Shown here one piece after another: positions 28,502 to 37,656 of a DNA stretch of 64,000 nucleotides; the stretch's first letter is position 1; each line of letters begins with the position of its first letter. A model generated the notes under the pieces. That model had not been told where the DNA came from. It searched no databases and worked only from the letters and a program-made list of their open reading frames with translations. The DNA is from Psychrobacter sp. UBA3483 (GTDB lineage: Bacteria > Pseudomonadota > Gammaproteobacteria > Pseudomonadales > Moraxellaceae): assembly GCF_002377905.1 (NCBI RefSeq), contig NZ_DFQS01000059.1, positions 1 through 64,000 of the forward strand. Direction: 5' to 3'. The position numbers and the translations under genes were made by a program.

Positions 28502-29698
28502 ATGTCAAAATACACCATGCCAGATGATAATCAGCTTCAAAATAACGGCCAGGCAAGCTTCACTGTATTCGGTGTGGGCGGCGGCGGCGGTAATGCGGTT
28601 GAGCATATGGTACAACAAGGGATTAGAGGTGTAACGTTTGTCTGTGCTAATACGGATAAACAAGCGCTCGATCGTCTAACAGCGCCGCATAAATTGCAAC
28701 TTGGTGCCAAGACCAACCGTGGTCTCGGTGCAGGGGCAAACCCAGAAGTCGGTCGTGAAGCGGCAGAAGCAGATGAAGAAGCCATCCGTGCGTTACTTGA
28801 GCACTCAGATATGGTGTTCATTACCGCAGGTATGGGCGGTGGTACAGGTACCGGAGCGGCGCCAGTGGTTGCGCGTATTGCCAAAGAAATGGAAGTGTTG
28901 ACCGTAGCAGTTGTGACAACGCCATTTAAGTTTGAAGGTGGTAAACGTATCAAGGCTGCCAAAGCAGGTATTGAGCAGTTGACCAATTTTGTCGACTCAA
29001 TCATTACGATTCCCAATGACAAGCTTATGAGCGTGTATGGCAACATCTCTATGCAAGATGCTTTTAAAAAAGCCGATGACGTTTTATTACATGCGGTCCA
29101 AGGTATTGCAGAAACCATTGCTAGCGAAGGTATGATTAACATTGACTTTAACGACATCCGCACTGCGATGACGGCTAAAGGACATGCTATGATGGGAATT
29201 GGCCGTGCTAGCGGCGATGATCGTGCGCGCCAAGCGACCGAGAAAGCCATCAGATCGCCACTACTTGATGATTTACGTTTAGAGAATGCCAAAGGCTTAC
29301 TTGTTAACGTTATTTCTTCTGAGTCTTTATCACTCGATGAGATGAGCAAAATCAGTGTTATCGTTGAAGAAATTACTGATATCGACGACGCACATATTTT
29401 CTATGGCTCGGTTATCGATGAAAAAATGGGCGACGATTTGCATGTGACGGTTATCGCAACGGGTCTGACCTTAGATGAAAATGCAGGTCAAGAGCCTGAA
29501 GTTGTGGAGCAGCCAGTACCTTCTGTTAATAGTACCCAGCCTGTTGATCCAAACTTGCATACCAGTGCGCTAAACAGCCAAAAACAAGCCCAAGCGCAGT
29601 ATCAAGAAAGCCCCGTACGCGCAAATGTGACGCAAGAACAGCCTAAAACTAAAACCAACAGCATTCAAGACTATCTTAAGCGTCAACAGAATAAATAG
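28502..29698 (+). CDS. ftsZ: Cell division protein FtsZ
   Basis: Tubulin-like GTPase that forms the Z-ring. 399 residues from the ATG at 28502, which follows GGAGAAA; the frame is open upstream to 28364 but that extension is not part of the family. Motifs are FTVFGVGGGGGNAVEHM at the N-terminus, the GTP-binding signature GMGGGTGTGAAPVVA, and the T7 synergy loop region INIDFNDIRTAM. A Gln/Pro-rich linker leads to the conserved C-terminal peptide IQDYLKRQQ, which binds FtsA and ZipA. Its own terminator follows. Confidence 0.97.
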   Translation: MSKYTMPDDNQLQNNGQASFTVFGVGGGGGNAVEHMVQQGIRGVTFVCANTDKQALDRLTAPHKLQLGAKTNRGLGAGANPEVGREAAEADEEAIRALLEHSDMVFITAGMGGGTGTGAAPVVARIAKEMEVLTVAVVTTPFKFEGGKRIKAAKAGIEQLTNFVDSIITIPNDKLMSVYGNISMQDAFKKADDVLLHAVQGIAETIASEGMINIDFNDIRTAMTAKGHAMMGIGRASGDDRARQATEKAIRSPLLDDLRLENAKGLLVNVISSESLSLDEMSKISVIVEEITDIDDAHIFYGSVIDEKMGDDLHVTVIATGLTLDENAGQEPEVVEQPVPSVNSTQPVDPNLHTSALNSQKQAQAQYQESPVRANVTQEQPKTKTNSIQDYLKRQQNK

Positions 29699-29730
29699 TC
29701 TTTAACAAAGCAATCATTAGATAGTTTGGA

Positions 29731-29770
29731 TCAAAAAGCCAGTATTTCGATACTGGCTTTTTTGTTTTTT
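29731..29770 (+). terminator. Intrinsic terminator after ftsZ
   Basis: AAAAGCCAGTAT-TTCG-ATACTGGCTTTT with a UUCG tetraloop and a long T-run. Confidence 0.92.
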
Positions 29771-29991
29771 AGAAAGGAGAAAAATACGAGTTCGAATGCT
29801 AATAAATAGTCTTTAGTCACGATTTAGAGAAGATTGAGCATTTGTTACGTTATAAAAATAAACGTTAAAATAATGACGATAAGTGTTATCAATCAAAGAG
29901 ATAAGCAAATTAACGCTTTTTAGCGCTAGCGAAATAGGGTCGGGTAATGCTACACTATGTCAATTGTAACAAAATATGTGAGAAGACAGCC

Positions 29992-30909
29992 ATGAACCAA
30001 CGAACCATAAAAACAGCAATAGCCGTTACAGGTACTGGTCTTCATAGTGGTCAACCTGTTGACTTAGAGTTTCATCCGCAGCCTATTAATACCGGTATTA
30101 TTTTTGAGCGTTCTGATATAGCAGGTAGCGAACCAATTCCTGCCAGTGCTTTTTTGGTACAAGATACTATGATGTCATCCAACCTAGTATTTGGTGGCAC
30201 ACGCGTGGGTACGGTTGAGCATTTGCTCAGTGCGATAGCAGGCCTAGGGGTTGATAACCTACTAATCCGCGTATCAGCGTCAGAGATACCGATTATGGAC
30301 GGTAGCGCCGCGCCATTTGTAGGTCTGCTACTGCAAGCAGGTTTCTGTGAACAAGAAGCGGCAAAGCGTTTTATTAAAATTGTGCGTCCTGTACGCGTCA
30401 AAGTTGATGACAAATGGGCAGAGCTGCGTCCTTATGACGGCTTTGAGTTAAATTTTGAGATTGATTTTGACCATCCTGCTATTAATAAAGACTTTCAACA
30501 TGCTCAATTGCAGTTCTCGACGCAAAATTTCATCGAACAACTAAGCTCAGCGCGTACTTTCGGTTTTTTACGAGATATCGAGGCCCTACGTCAAAATAAC
30601 TTGGCGCTAGGTGGCAGTATGGACAATGCTATTGTTATTGATGATGCCAATATTCTTAATGAAGAAGGGCTGCGTTTTAATGATGAATTTGTACGCCATA
30701 AAATTCTCGACGCTTTAGGTGATTTATACCTCATTGGATACCCTATCTTAGGTCGTTTTAATGCCTATAAGTCTGGTCATGCATTAAACAATATGTTGGT
30801 ACGCGAAATATTATCCCATCCTAATAACTTTGAAATTGTAACTTTTGATGACAATGTAAGCTGTCCTATCGAATATTTACCTTTGAATCGTATAACAGTC
30901 GAAGGATAA
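29992..30909 (+). CDS. lpxC: UDP-3-O-acyl-N-acetylglucosamine deacetylase LpxC
   Basis: Zinc enzyme for the committed step of lipid A synthesis. 305 residues from the ATG at 29992 (site GAGAAG), the same length as E. coli LpxC; an in-frame ATG at 29947 would give a non-homologous extension. Key residues are E76/H77 in VEHLLSAIAGLG, H236 and D240 in RHKILDALGD, and H263 in SGHALNN, each about two less than the E. coli numbering (H79, H238, D242, H265). In E. coli LpxC is degraded by FtsH, which is also encoded in this window. The last residues NRITVEG lack the long E. coli-type degron tail. Confidence 0.97.
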   Translation: MNQRTIKTAIAVTGTGLHSGQPVDLEFHPQPINTGIIFERSDIAGSEPIPASAFLVQDTMMSSNLVFGGTRVGTVEHLLSAIAGLGVDNLLIRVSASEIPIMDGSAAPFVGLLLQAGFCEQEAAKRFIKIVRPVRVKVDDKWAELRPYDGFELNFEIDFDHPAINKDFQHAQLQFSTQNFIEQLSSARTFGFLRDIEALRQNNLALGGSMDNAIVIDDANILNEEGLRFNDEFVRHKILDALGDLYLIGYPILGRFNAYKSGHALNNMLVREILSHPNNFEIVTFDDNVSCPIEYLPLNRITVEG

Positions 30910-31061
30910 ATACAGGAATATACACGAAGTATCGAAACATTTACGCAATATTACATAACTTGGTTATAAGCAGTACTAAATAATATTCGTTTAAATAGAT
31001 ATTTTCTCTACTATTTTTAAGAAAAATAGCTACAACTTCGATAGAATAAAAGCTGTAGGAA

Positions 31062-31123
31062 ATAAAAAAATCATCTGTCAGTGTGATTCATAATCTGAAC
31101 CGCACTGACAGATGATTTTTTTT
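31062..31123. terminator. Long bidirectional terminator between lpxC and dciA
   Basis: AAAAAATCATCTGTCAGTG pairs perfectly with CACTGACAGATGATTTTTT around a 19-base loop. A-run and T-run flanks let it serve both lpxC (+) and the convergent dciA (-). Confidence 0.9.
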
Positions 31124-31207
31124 GTTTACAAGATTACAAAAACACAGCTTTAGCCGAGTCAAAAATGGGTGTAGTTTACATAACTTTACAAAGTAAACCA
31201 CAGTTTT

Positions 31208-31723
31208 TTAGGAATTTATTAAGCGTAAGAGGGCGTTTTTAAGATTTTTATTAGTGGTGACATGCTCTGCAGCCTGTGATATAGTCCGCTTTGTGTTTTG
31301 GCTAAGGGCCTGATTTTCATGGGCTTTACGAGGCTTTGATAAGGATGCTGATAACGCTTCTGATGATTTAGAATAATTATTATGGGTGGGAATATTGGCT
31401 ACGACGACGCGAATTTGCTTGAGTTGTTTAAATGTAATCGACTGCTCTGTTAGTACTTGCAAATAGGCGTTCTGTAAATAGCGAATATGGTTAGCAGCAG
31501 TCATCGAGCCCACACTTAGTATAAGCTGCTCAGTGCTTACGCCTACAACCCAGCAGTTATTGAGGATTTCCTCAGGTAGACAATCTACCAAAAGCTCTTT
31601 TACCTCGGTCGTTGCTTGTAGATATAAACGCATATTATCAGCAAGTGTTTGAGGTAGCGCACTACCGGCAAAAGCTTGATGATCAATCAGTTTAGCAAGT
31701 CGGTTAGGTTGTTTTTTTGACAT
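31208..31723 (-). CDS. dciA: DUF721 family protein, probable DnaB helicase loader DciA
   Basis: 171 residues from the ATG at 31723 (a GTG at 31732 is in frame; GATGAG nearby). The N-terminal about 100 residues match the DUF721 pattern: a helical start, then EEILNNCWVVGVSTEQLILSVGSMTAANHIRYLQNAYLQVL and IRVVVANI. This is the KH-like domain of DciA, the ancestral operator/loader of the replicative helicase in bacteria lacking DnaC. The C-terminal 60 residues are basic and probably disordered. Position next to lpxC is the same as in Pseudomonas, which supports the call. The sequence is more divergent than most, so the symbol is an inference. Confidence 0.78.
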   Translation of the reverse strand: MSKKQPNRLAKLIDHQAFAGSALPQTLADNMRLYLQATTEVKELLVDCLPEEILNNCWVVGVSTEQLILSVGSMTAANHIRYLQNAYLQVLTEQSITFKQLKQIRVVVANIPTHNNYSKSSEALSASLSKPRKAHENQALSQNTKRTISQAAEHVTTNKNLKNALLRLINS

Positions 31724-31887
31724 CGTAAACACTCATCTTCTAGGTGACAGCAGCGATATTCATCATAAACAGCGAGCTTTTGTACTACGGATTTTATCAT
31801 GTTTATTTCATGGTCATCTTCCCTAAATTAATTCATGCTTTGTCACGGACGGCGAGCAATCCTGTATTTACAATAGGTAGTAAATTT

Positions 31888-32613
31888 ATGAAACAAGCTT
31901 TATTAATTTTGTCAGTATTGGGAATGGGTATAGCACAGACGAGTGGTGCTGTCGAAACAACCTTTCAACCAAATAATACCTTGAGTCATACCATCACAAA
32001 TATCTCTACTTCTGCGAATTACGGTTCAAGTCGCAATATTTATAGCACCAATAGCGGTGCTTATGTTTCAAGCAATGATGAAATCAGTCAAGCGATTGAC
32101 AATCTTAGTGCGCATGCTAAACAGAAAGAATACCAACTTGCCTCGCTCACCAGTCGTTTATCTTATGAGCAGCGTCAGCAGCAGGCAAAGTCAGTACCAG
32201 ATCGTTATTCTGCACCCGCCATTGCCGCCGCCAATGCGGCACGCGTGGCACTATCTAGCAGTTCTGGTTACTGTGCTCGTTACGTCCGTAAAGCATTACA
32301 GTCAGCAGGTTACGAATTTACGCCTAACCCGTCAGCATATCAATATGCTACCCGTGGCACGCTAGCCCAAGCTGGCTTTGCTAAAATCAGTAATAATATG
32401 CCGCCACAGATTGGTGATGTCGTAGTCTATGATCGCAGCTCAAAGCACCCGCACGGTCATATTCAGATTTTTGATGGCAGTCAATGGGTATCTGACTTCC
32501 GTCAAAGCAGCATTAGCCCATACAGCGGTGCTTATAGCTATACCACTTGGCGCGATTCTCAATATGTGGACGATGCGTCTAATCGCGGTATCTACCTTGC
32601 TATGGCTGACTAA
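31888..32613 (+). CDS. Secreted NlpC/P60- or CHAP-like cysteine hydrolase
   Basis: 241 residues from the ATG at 31888 (AGGTAG ribosome site); the frame is open back to 31744 but only this start gives a signal peptide (MKQALLILSVLGMGIAQTSG). The Ser/Asn-rich N-terminal 90 residues contain a helical repeat-like stretch. The C-terminal domain has SGYCARYVRKALQSAGY with probable nucleophile Cys129, then GDVVVYD and HPHGHIQIFDGSQWVSDF with a His cluster (187, 189, 191). This Cys-then-His order is that of peptidoglycan-cleaving NlpC/P60 and CHAP enzymes. It probably hydrolyses cell-wall peptides. The exact family cannot be fixed without a profile search. Confidence 0.75.
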   Translation: MKQALLILSVLGMGIAQTSGAVETTFQPNNTLSHTITNISTSANYGSSRNIYSTNSGAYVSSNDEISQAIDNLSAHAKQKEYQLASLTSRLSYEQRQQQAKSVPDRYSAPAIAAANAARVALSSSSGYCARYVRKALQSAGYEFTPNPSAYQYATRGTLAQAGFAKISNNMPPQIGDVVVYDRSSKHPHGHIQIFDGSQWVSDFRQSSISPYSGAYSYTTWRDSQYVDDASNRGIYLAMAD

Positions 32614-32666
32614 TTAGCAAGCATTAAATAAGTATCACAAATTCTAGAATGAAGCGTTTTCTCCGA

Positions 32667-32704
32667 ACCCAGTAATGCTCTTAATGGCATTACTGGTTTT
32701 TTTT
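32667..32704 (+). terminator. Intrinsic terminator after the NlpC/CHAP-like gene
   Basis: CCAGTAATGC-TCTTAATG-GCATTACTGG followed by eight T residues. Confidence 0.92.
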
Positions 32705-32763
32705 ATGTATGAAATTAAAAAGCTTTAGAGAAAAGAGTAGAGAGCATTAGCGTGTTAAGAGGA

Positions 32764-33588
32764 TTACACCATTGCCGCCTGTTTATCAAAGACGGACCAA
32801 TATTGCATATTATGAAAATCGGGCGCTTGAGCGTGTTTGGGCGCGAAATATAACGCTGTTTTACTGAGCCTTGTACCGAACTGAGTGTCAAAGCTCAAAA
32901 TCACACAAGGATGGATGTATTCAATGCCAATCACATCGTTGGTAGTCTGTCCTTGGGATAATTGGCCTAATGGCAAATAAAAGCTACGCTCGAAATGATA
33001 AGTTTTAGCGCCAGCTGTTAAAGGATTATTAAAAGAGGGGGTTGGGATTGAACCCGCTTGCAGCGCTGCGTTGTCACTGGTATTACTCACTGAGAAGGGA
33101 GTAGCTGTCCAATCAATAGAAGCCCGCGTTTGACCGTTTCCTTGTAAAAGCGGCGTTGGCGGTAATGTCGCAGGTTTGCGATAAGCGGCAAATCGATAAA
33201 GCGCATAACGGCCGTCAGGGCTGGCGTTAATTTCTATATAAGGGTTCGTTTGAATATCATTTTTATTGAGCGAAACGCCGCTGTTTATCAACTTGCCCGC
33301 TAAAAAGCATTCAAGGCAAGTCTGCTCCCATAAATAATCTGCAAAACCCACTTGCCGAGTTTGCCATGTTGGCCAGTCTAATTGGGACGCTAATGATTTA
33401 AGCGGTAGCGTTATGCAGTAATCAAGCTGTAATTGCCATTCTATAGGCTGGGCAATGACAGCTCTATTGGCTAAAGTTGCGACCACTTGTATTTGAATGT
33501 TTTGTAATTGTGCTATGGTGACACCTAGCTGCTCGGCATCAGCGGCTAGCGTATCAGTCGCTAAACATAAATTAAAAATTTGGCTCAT
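32764..33588 (-). CDS. DOMON-like domain protein
   Basis: 274 residues, no signal peptide. The central part has FADYLWEQTCLECFLAG, YIEINASPDGRYALYRFAAYRKP and a C-terminal region EYIHPCVILSFDTQ. This combination (R/D-x-LWE-x-TCLE-x-F then EINxSPxGxWAxYxFxxYR) is that of the bacterial DOMON-like domain, a beta-sandwich related to heme- or sugar-binding domains. Function unknown in bacteria. A Ser/Asn/Gly-rich stretch (about 150-185) interrupts the domain relative to the family. It is on the reverse strand, about 170 bases beyond yhbY but separated from it by a terminator. Confidence 0.72.
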   Translation of the reverse strand: MSQIFNLCLATDTLAADAEQLGVTIAQLQNIQIQVVATLANRAVIAQPIEWQLQLDYCITLPLKSLASQLDWPTWQTRQVGFADYLWEQTCLECFLAGKLINSGVSLNKNDIQTNPYIEINASPDGRYALYRFAAYRKPATLPPTPLLQGNGQTRASIDWTATPFSVSNTSDNAALQAGSIPTPSFNNPLTAGAKTYHFERSFYLPLGQLSQGQTTNDVIGIEYIHPCVILSFDTQFGTRLSKTALYFAPKHAQAPDFHNMQYWSVFDKQAAMV

Positions 33589-33668
33589 AGGTCGATAATA
33601 TCCAGAGTTTAATATCAGTAGCGCGTTATCATACTTGTACTATTTTATTTAAACTGACTATAAATAAC

Positions 33669-33702
33669 ATAAAAGCCGCGAGCAAATGCAGCGCGGCTTT
33701 TA
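33669..33702 (-). terminator. Intrinsic terminator after yhbY
   Basis: TAAAAGCCGCG / CGCGGCTTTTA stem with an 11-base loop. On the reverse strand it is followed by a T-rich stretch and lies just after the yhbY stop. Confidence 0.75.
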
Positions 33703-33759
33703 CTAAATAAGAGAGAACATAAATTAGGCTTGATAAGCTAGTCTTAAATAGACAGCTTA

Positions 33760-34068
33760 TTAAGCGTGACGTGCAAGGTTTGATAGCTTTGGGTTGGCGT
33801 TTGGGTTTTGACGCAGTAATAGCGCCATACGACCAATTGAGTGTACCAAAGTCGCATTAGCTGCCGCTGCAAGCTGAGCACCGATGACATCGCGCTCTTC
33901 TTTGCTGCCAGCAGGCAGTTTTACTTTGATAAGTTCGTGATCAGTCAGTGCGCGATCAATTTCTTCAGCGATGCTTGGGGTAATACCTTTATTGCCAATC
34001 ATAACAATCGGTTTTAGGTCATGACCAATGCCCTTTAGGCGTTTAACGGTAGCGTTATCGAGTTGCAT
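33760..34068 (-). CDS. yhbY: YhbY family RNA-binding protein (CRM domain)
   Basis: 102-residue single CRM domain protein associated with pre-50S ribosomal particles in E. coli. It shows LDNATVKRLKGIGHDLKPIVMIGNKGIT, with the GxxG RNA-binding loop (GNKG), then HELIKVKLPAG and VHSIGRMALLLRQNP. In E. coli yhbY is divergent from rlmE (ftsJ)-ftsH; the same divergent arrangement is seen here, with a 421-base gap. Confidence 0.95.
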   Translation of the reverse strand: MQLDNATVKRLKGIGHDLKPIVMIGNKGITPSIAEEIDRALTDHELIKVKLPAGSKEERDVIGAQLAAAANATLVHSIGRMALLLRQNPNANPKLSNLARHA

Positions 34069-34489
34069 ACTATTCCTAGATGTTGGTAAAAATAAAAGCA
34101 GGTGCTATTAAGAGCAGATAATGACCATTATAGATAATCTATGGTCACCTTGCATGAGATCAGCAGGATTTTGCACGATTTTACGTGATGAAAATGTTAA
34201 ACTGAAAGTATAAGCACATTATAAACGCTACAGGTTTATAAAGCAGTGTTTTCAGCAAGAGAATTTCGCGGTTAAAAGCAATAAACTGGACGACAGGTTT
34301 TATCGTTAAGTGATACAACAATGATATGCTGATAAAAACGTTCTTATAGATGCTCAATTGAGAAGCGAATATTTTAAAAGTAGACCGTTATTAAATGCTC
34401 ATAGGTAACCCCTTTATAAACCGCCAGTCATGCTTTACAAACGATGTATTACCAAGCAGACATATTACCAGACAATAGGAGCCGTCATT
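34069..34489. other. Divergent promoter region yhbY / rlmE
   Basis: 421 bases without a gene. It holds an interrupted palindrome at 34122-34147 (TGACCA-TTA-TAGAT-A-ATCTA-TGGTCA). The rest is AT-rich with no hairpin of note. Promoters for both divergent genes are expected. Confidence 0.45.
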
Positions 34490-35122
34490 TTGGTCACGCG
34501 TATTGAAAATAAAAAATTGTCAAAAAGCAGCAGTGCTTGGATGCAAGAGCATATTGACGATCCTTATGTGAAAAAAGCCCAAAAAGATGGCTACCGTGCC
34601 CGCGCTGCTTATAAATTGCTTGAGATTAATGAGAAAACCAATCTGATTAAAAAGGGCATGACGGTCGTGGATTTAGGCAGTGCGCCCGGCAGTTGGTCGC
34701 AAGTCGCTGGCAAATTAGTCGGTGAAAAAGGCGTCTTGATTGCCTCTGACATACTGCCGATGGATACTTTGCCCGATGTGACCTTTATTCAGGGTGATTT
34801 TCGTGAGGCAGAGGTGTTCGAGCGTATCATGGCAGAAGTCGGTAACCGACAGGTCGATGTGGTGCTATCAGATATGGCGCCCAATACTGCTGGCAATAGC
34901 GCCATCGATCAGCCGCGCATGATGTATTTATGCGAGTTGGCGGTCGATTTTGCGCTGGCAACCTTACCCGAAGGTGGCGCGCTTATTATGAAAGTGTTTC
35001 AAGGCGAGGGTACACAAGAATTACGCAAGCAGATGCAGGCGGATTTTAGTAAAATTCGTAGTATAAAACCTGGTGCTTCACGACCACGCTCAAAAGAGAT
35101 GTTTTGGATTGCCATTAAGTAG
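34490..35122 (+). CDS. rlmE: 23S rRNA (uridine2552-2'-O)-methyltransferase RlmE (FtsJ/RrmJ)
   Basis: SAM-dependent enzyme that methylates U2552 of 23S rRNA late in 50S assembly. The best start is a TTG at 34490, eight bases after a consensus AGGAG (34477-34481). It gives about 210 residues, equal to the E. coli enzyme. The in-frame ATG at 34430 has no ribosome site and adds 20 residues unlike the family. Motifs are SAWMQEHIDDPYVKKAQKDGYRARAAYKLLEI (catalytic Lys region), VVDLGSAPGSWSQVA (SAM motif I), VVLSDMAPNTAGN (catalytic Asp) and LIMKVFQGEG (catalytic Lys). ftsH follows after 450 bases. Confidence 0.95.
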   Translation: MVTRIENKKLSKSSSAWMQEHIDDPYVKKAQKDGYRARAAYKLLEINEKTNLIKKGMTVVDLGSAPGSWSQVAGKLVGEKGVLIASDILPMDTLPDVTFIQGDFREAEVFERIMAEVGNRQVDVVLSDMAPNTAGNSAIDQPRMMYLCELAVDFALATLPEGGALIMKVFQGEGTQELRKQMQADFSKIRSIKPGASRPRSKEMFWIAIK

Positions 35123-35572
35123 TAGGTCGTTTAACTATTTAATAAAAAGGTTTTAACGTCAATCAGTTGGGCGAATCATCCGTCCTATAAAGGGTGATAA
35201 AAAGTCACAATAAAGGCTATGGTTAATAAGCGTAAAAACGCTACAATCAGTTAACTGAATAAATGTGATTGCTGCTTGAATTATACAGGTTAGCACCACA
35301 TATCATGATATATTAACTTTGTTTTAAATCTATATTTTTACATCTATGTATCAAGCCTATGTTTTAAGCAAAGTCGTCTGAGAGTAAACGCTTTAACAGC
35401 TCAGTTATTTATGTTGGTCTGCCTATTTATCATTTTGCTTGGGGTTTTGAAGTCATTAAATCCAAGTAAATATAATAATTTGCGACTAGCCATTGAATAG
35501 TGAGTGATACGTTTATATATAGACGTCACGTGTTTAGTAAACACACCAATAAGTAAGGGATGGGAATAACTA
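35123..35572. other. rlmE-ftsH intergenic region
   Basis: 450 AT-rich bases, no gene on either strand. No terminator for rlmE was recognised. The perfect palindrome at 35530-35544 lies about 28 bases before the ftsH start. Confidence 0.5.
35530..35544. promoter_or_regulatory. Perfect 15-bp palindrome upstream of ftsH
   Basis: GTGTTTA-G-TAAACAC, seven-base arms around one G. It lies between the probable promoter and the AAGGGA ribosome site. It could be an operator or, if transcribed, too tight a hairpin to fold well, which favours DNA binding. Confidence 0.45.
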
Positions 35573-37468
35573 GTGAGCGACATGGTAAAAAATACCTTAT
35601 TGTGGCTGGTGGTGATCGGTGTTTTAGTGCTGGTGTTTAGCGGCTTTGACAAATCATCTGAGCCGGATAGCCTTAACTACTCGGAGTTTGTGACCGCTGT
35701 GTCAGAAAATCAAGTAGCCAGTGTTGAAATCGATGGCGAGCAAATCACCGGCGAGAAGAAAAATGGTTCATCATTTGAGACCATTCGTCCAGCTGTGACT
35801 GATGATCAGCTAATGCCACTATTACGCGAAAACCAAGTTGAAGTGCAAGGCACCGCGCCTAAGCGTCAAAGTGTTTTGATGCAACTGCTAATAGCCAGTT
35901 TCCCAATTTTATTGATTATTGGTCTGTTTTTATTCTTTATGCGTAATATGCAGGGCGGTGCTGGCGGTAAAGGTGGCGGGCCAATGAGCTTTGGCAAATC
36001 GAAAGCTAAAATGCTGACCGAAGACCAAATCAAGGTGAACTTTGATGACGTTGCTGGCTGTGAAGAAGCCAAAGAAGAAGTCGTCGAAGTCGTTGAGTTT
36101 TTACGTGATCCTGATAAATTTACCAAGCTTGGTGCGACGATTCCACGTGGCATCTTAATGGTAGGTCCTCCAGGTACAGGTAAGACGCTATTAGCAAGAG
36201 CGATTGCTGGTGAAGCTAAAGTACCTTTCTTCTCGATTTCAGGTTCTGACTTTGTTGAGATGTTTGTCGGTGTTGGTGCGTCACGCGTGCGTGATATGTT
36301 TGAGCAAGCAAAGAAAAGCGCCCCATGTATCATCTTTATTGATGAGATTGACGCGGTTGGTCGTCATCGTGGCTCTGGTATGGGCGGCGGTAATGATGAG
36401 CGTGAGCAAACATTGAACCAATTATTGGTTGAAATGGATGGTTTTGAAGGTAACGAAGGCGTGATCGTCATTGCGGCGACTAACCGTGCGGACGTCCTTG
36501 ATAAAGCATTATTGCGCCCAGGTCGTTTTGACCGTCAAGTACAAGTAGGTCTGCCAGATATCAAAGGTCGCGAGCAAATCCTAAAAGTGCATCTACGTAA
36601 ATTACCAAATACCATTGGTGTTGATGCGCGCTCATTGGCGCGTGGTACCCCTGGGTTTAGTGGTGCGCAGCTTGCTAACCTTGTTAACGAAGCGGCCTTA
36701 TTCGCCGCGCGCCGCAACAAGCGCAGCGTTGATATGAACGACTTTGAAGATGCAAAAGACAAGTTATATATGGGCCCTGAGCGTAAATCTATGGTTATCC
36801 GTGAAGAAGAACGCCGTGCCACCGCTTATCATGAAGCGGGTCATGCGTTGGTCGCGGAATTGTTACCAGGTACCGACCCTGTACATAAAGTGACGATTAT
36901 GCCGCGTGGTTTTGCACTTGGTGTGACTTGGCAGCTACCTGAGCATGATCAGACCAGCATGTATAAATCAAAAATGCTTAACGATATTGCGATATTGTTT
37001 GGTGGCCGTATCGCTGAAGAAGTGTTTATCAATCAAATGTCAACGGGTGCCTCAAACGACTTTGAACGTGCAACCAAAATGGCCCGCGCGATGGTGACCA
37101 AATATGGTATGTCAGATGCGCTAGGTATTATGGTTTATGAAGACGATGATAGCTCACAAGGTTACTTTGGTGGTGGCGGTCGGACGATCTCGGAAGCCAC
37201 GCAGCAAAAAGTTGATGAAGAAGTACGCCGTATGCTGGAAGAGCAATATGATATCGCCCGCGAATTGATTGAAGGCAATCAAGACAAAATGCATGCGATG
37301 GTAGATGCGCTGATGAAATGGGAAACCATTGACCGCGATCAGCTGCAGGATATTTTGGCAGGTGAAGAGCCTCGTCCGCCAAGAGTCTATCAGCATAATG
37401 AAGTAAACTTATCGAAAAATGATATTAAACCGACAAATTCGACACCGCCGCCATTACCAGCGATGTAG
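35573..37468 (+). CDS. ftsH: ATP-dependent zinc metalloprotease FtsH
   Basis: Membrane-anchored AAA+ protease; in E. coli it degrades LpxC, sigma-32 and misassembled membrane proteins. 631 residues from a GTG at 35573; an ATG at 35582 would match the E. coli start (MxKNxxLWLV). Two membrane helices (about 8-24 and 103-123) flank a periplasmic domain. The AAA module has GPPGTGKT (198-205), [10 protein letters not shown] (Walker B) and the second region of homology [20 protein letters not shown]. Zinc motif HEAGH is at 420-424. The pore motif FVEMFVGVG is present. The C-terminus is a Pro/Asn-rich tail ending TPPPLPAM. It is followed by a terminator, then folP. Confidence 0.97.
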   Translation: MSDMVKNTLLWLVVIGVLVLVFSGFDKSSEPDSLNYSEFVTAVSENQVASVEIDGEQITGEKKNGSSFETIRPAVTDDQLMPLLRENQVEVQGTAPKRQSVLMQLLIASFPILLIIGLFLFFMRNMQGGAGGKGGGPMSFGKSKAKMLTEDQIKVNFDDVAGCEEAKEEVVEVVEFLRDPDKFTKLGATIPRGILMVGPPGTGKTLLARAIAGEAKVPFFSISGSDFVEMFVGVGASRVRDMFEQAKKSAPCIIFIDEIDAVGRHRGSGMGGGNDEREQTLNQLLVEMDGFEGNEGVIVIAATNRADVLDKALLRPGRFDRQVQVGLPDIKGREQILKVHLRKLPNTIGVDARSLARGTPGFSGAQLANLVNEAALFAARRNKRSVDMNDFEDAKDKLYMGPERKSMVIREEERRATAYHEAGHALVAELLPGTDPVHKVTIMPRGFALGVTWQLPEHDQTSMYKSKMLNDIAILFGGRIAEEVFINQMSTGASNDFERATKMARAMVTKYGMSDALGIMVYEDDDSSQGYFGGGGRTISEATQQKVDEEVRRMLEEQYDIARELIEGNQDKMHAMVDALMKWETIDRDQLQDILAGEEPRPPRVYQHNEVNLSKNDIKPTNSTPPPLPAM

Positions 37469-37499
37469 TTTCCGGTTTATCGCGATATTATTAGTAGTT

Positions 37500-37531
37500 A
37501 AAAAAGCCCTTTTCGATAAAGGGCTTTTTTA
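37500..37531 (+). terminator. Intrinsic terminator after ftsH
   Basis: AAAAAGCCCTT-TTCGATA-AAGGGCTTTTTT. Confidence 0.92.
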
Positions 37532-37656
37532 TGTGCGTGCTTTGATGAAGGCTTTAGGAGAGAGTTAGATTTGCTGCTATCATAGGCATTTATCCTTTGA
37601 GTAACACCAATAGTATTCAAACAATTTTTCAAAATAAAATTTATAATGGATAAGTT

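Noticed and set aside
28537..29349. 270-codon reverse frame inside ftsZ
   Set aside because: Long but fully antisense to the conserved ftsZ coding sequence; its Ser/Ala/Pro-rich translation is a codon-usage shadow.
31744..31887. 48-residue extension of the NlpC/CHAP-like protein
   Set aside because: Only the start at 31888 gives a signal peptide and a ribosome site.
35401..35652. Reverse-strand frame overlapping the ftsH start
   Set aside because: Overlaps the start of a certain gene and the AT-rich promoter region; no coding character.
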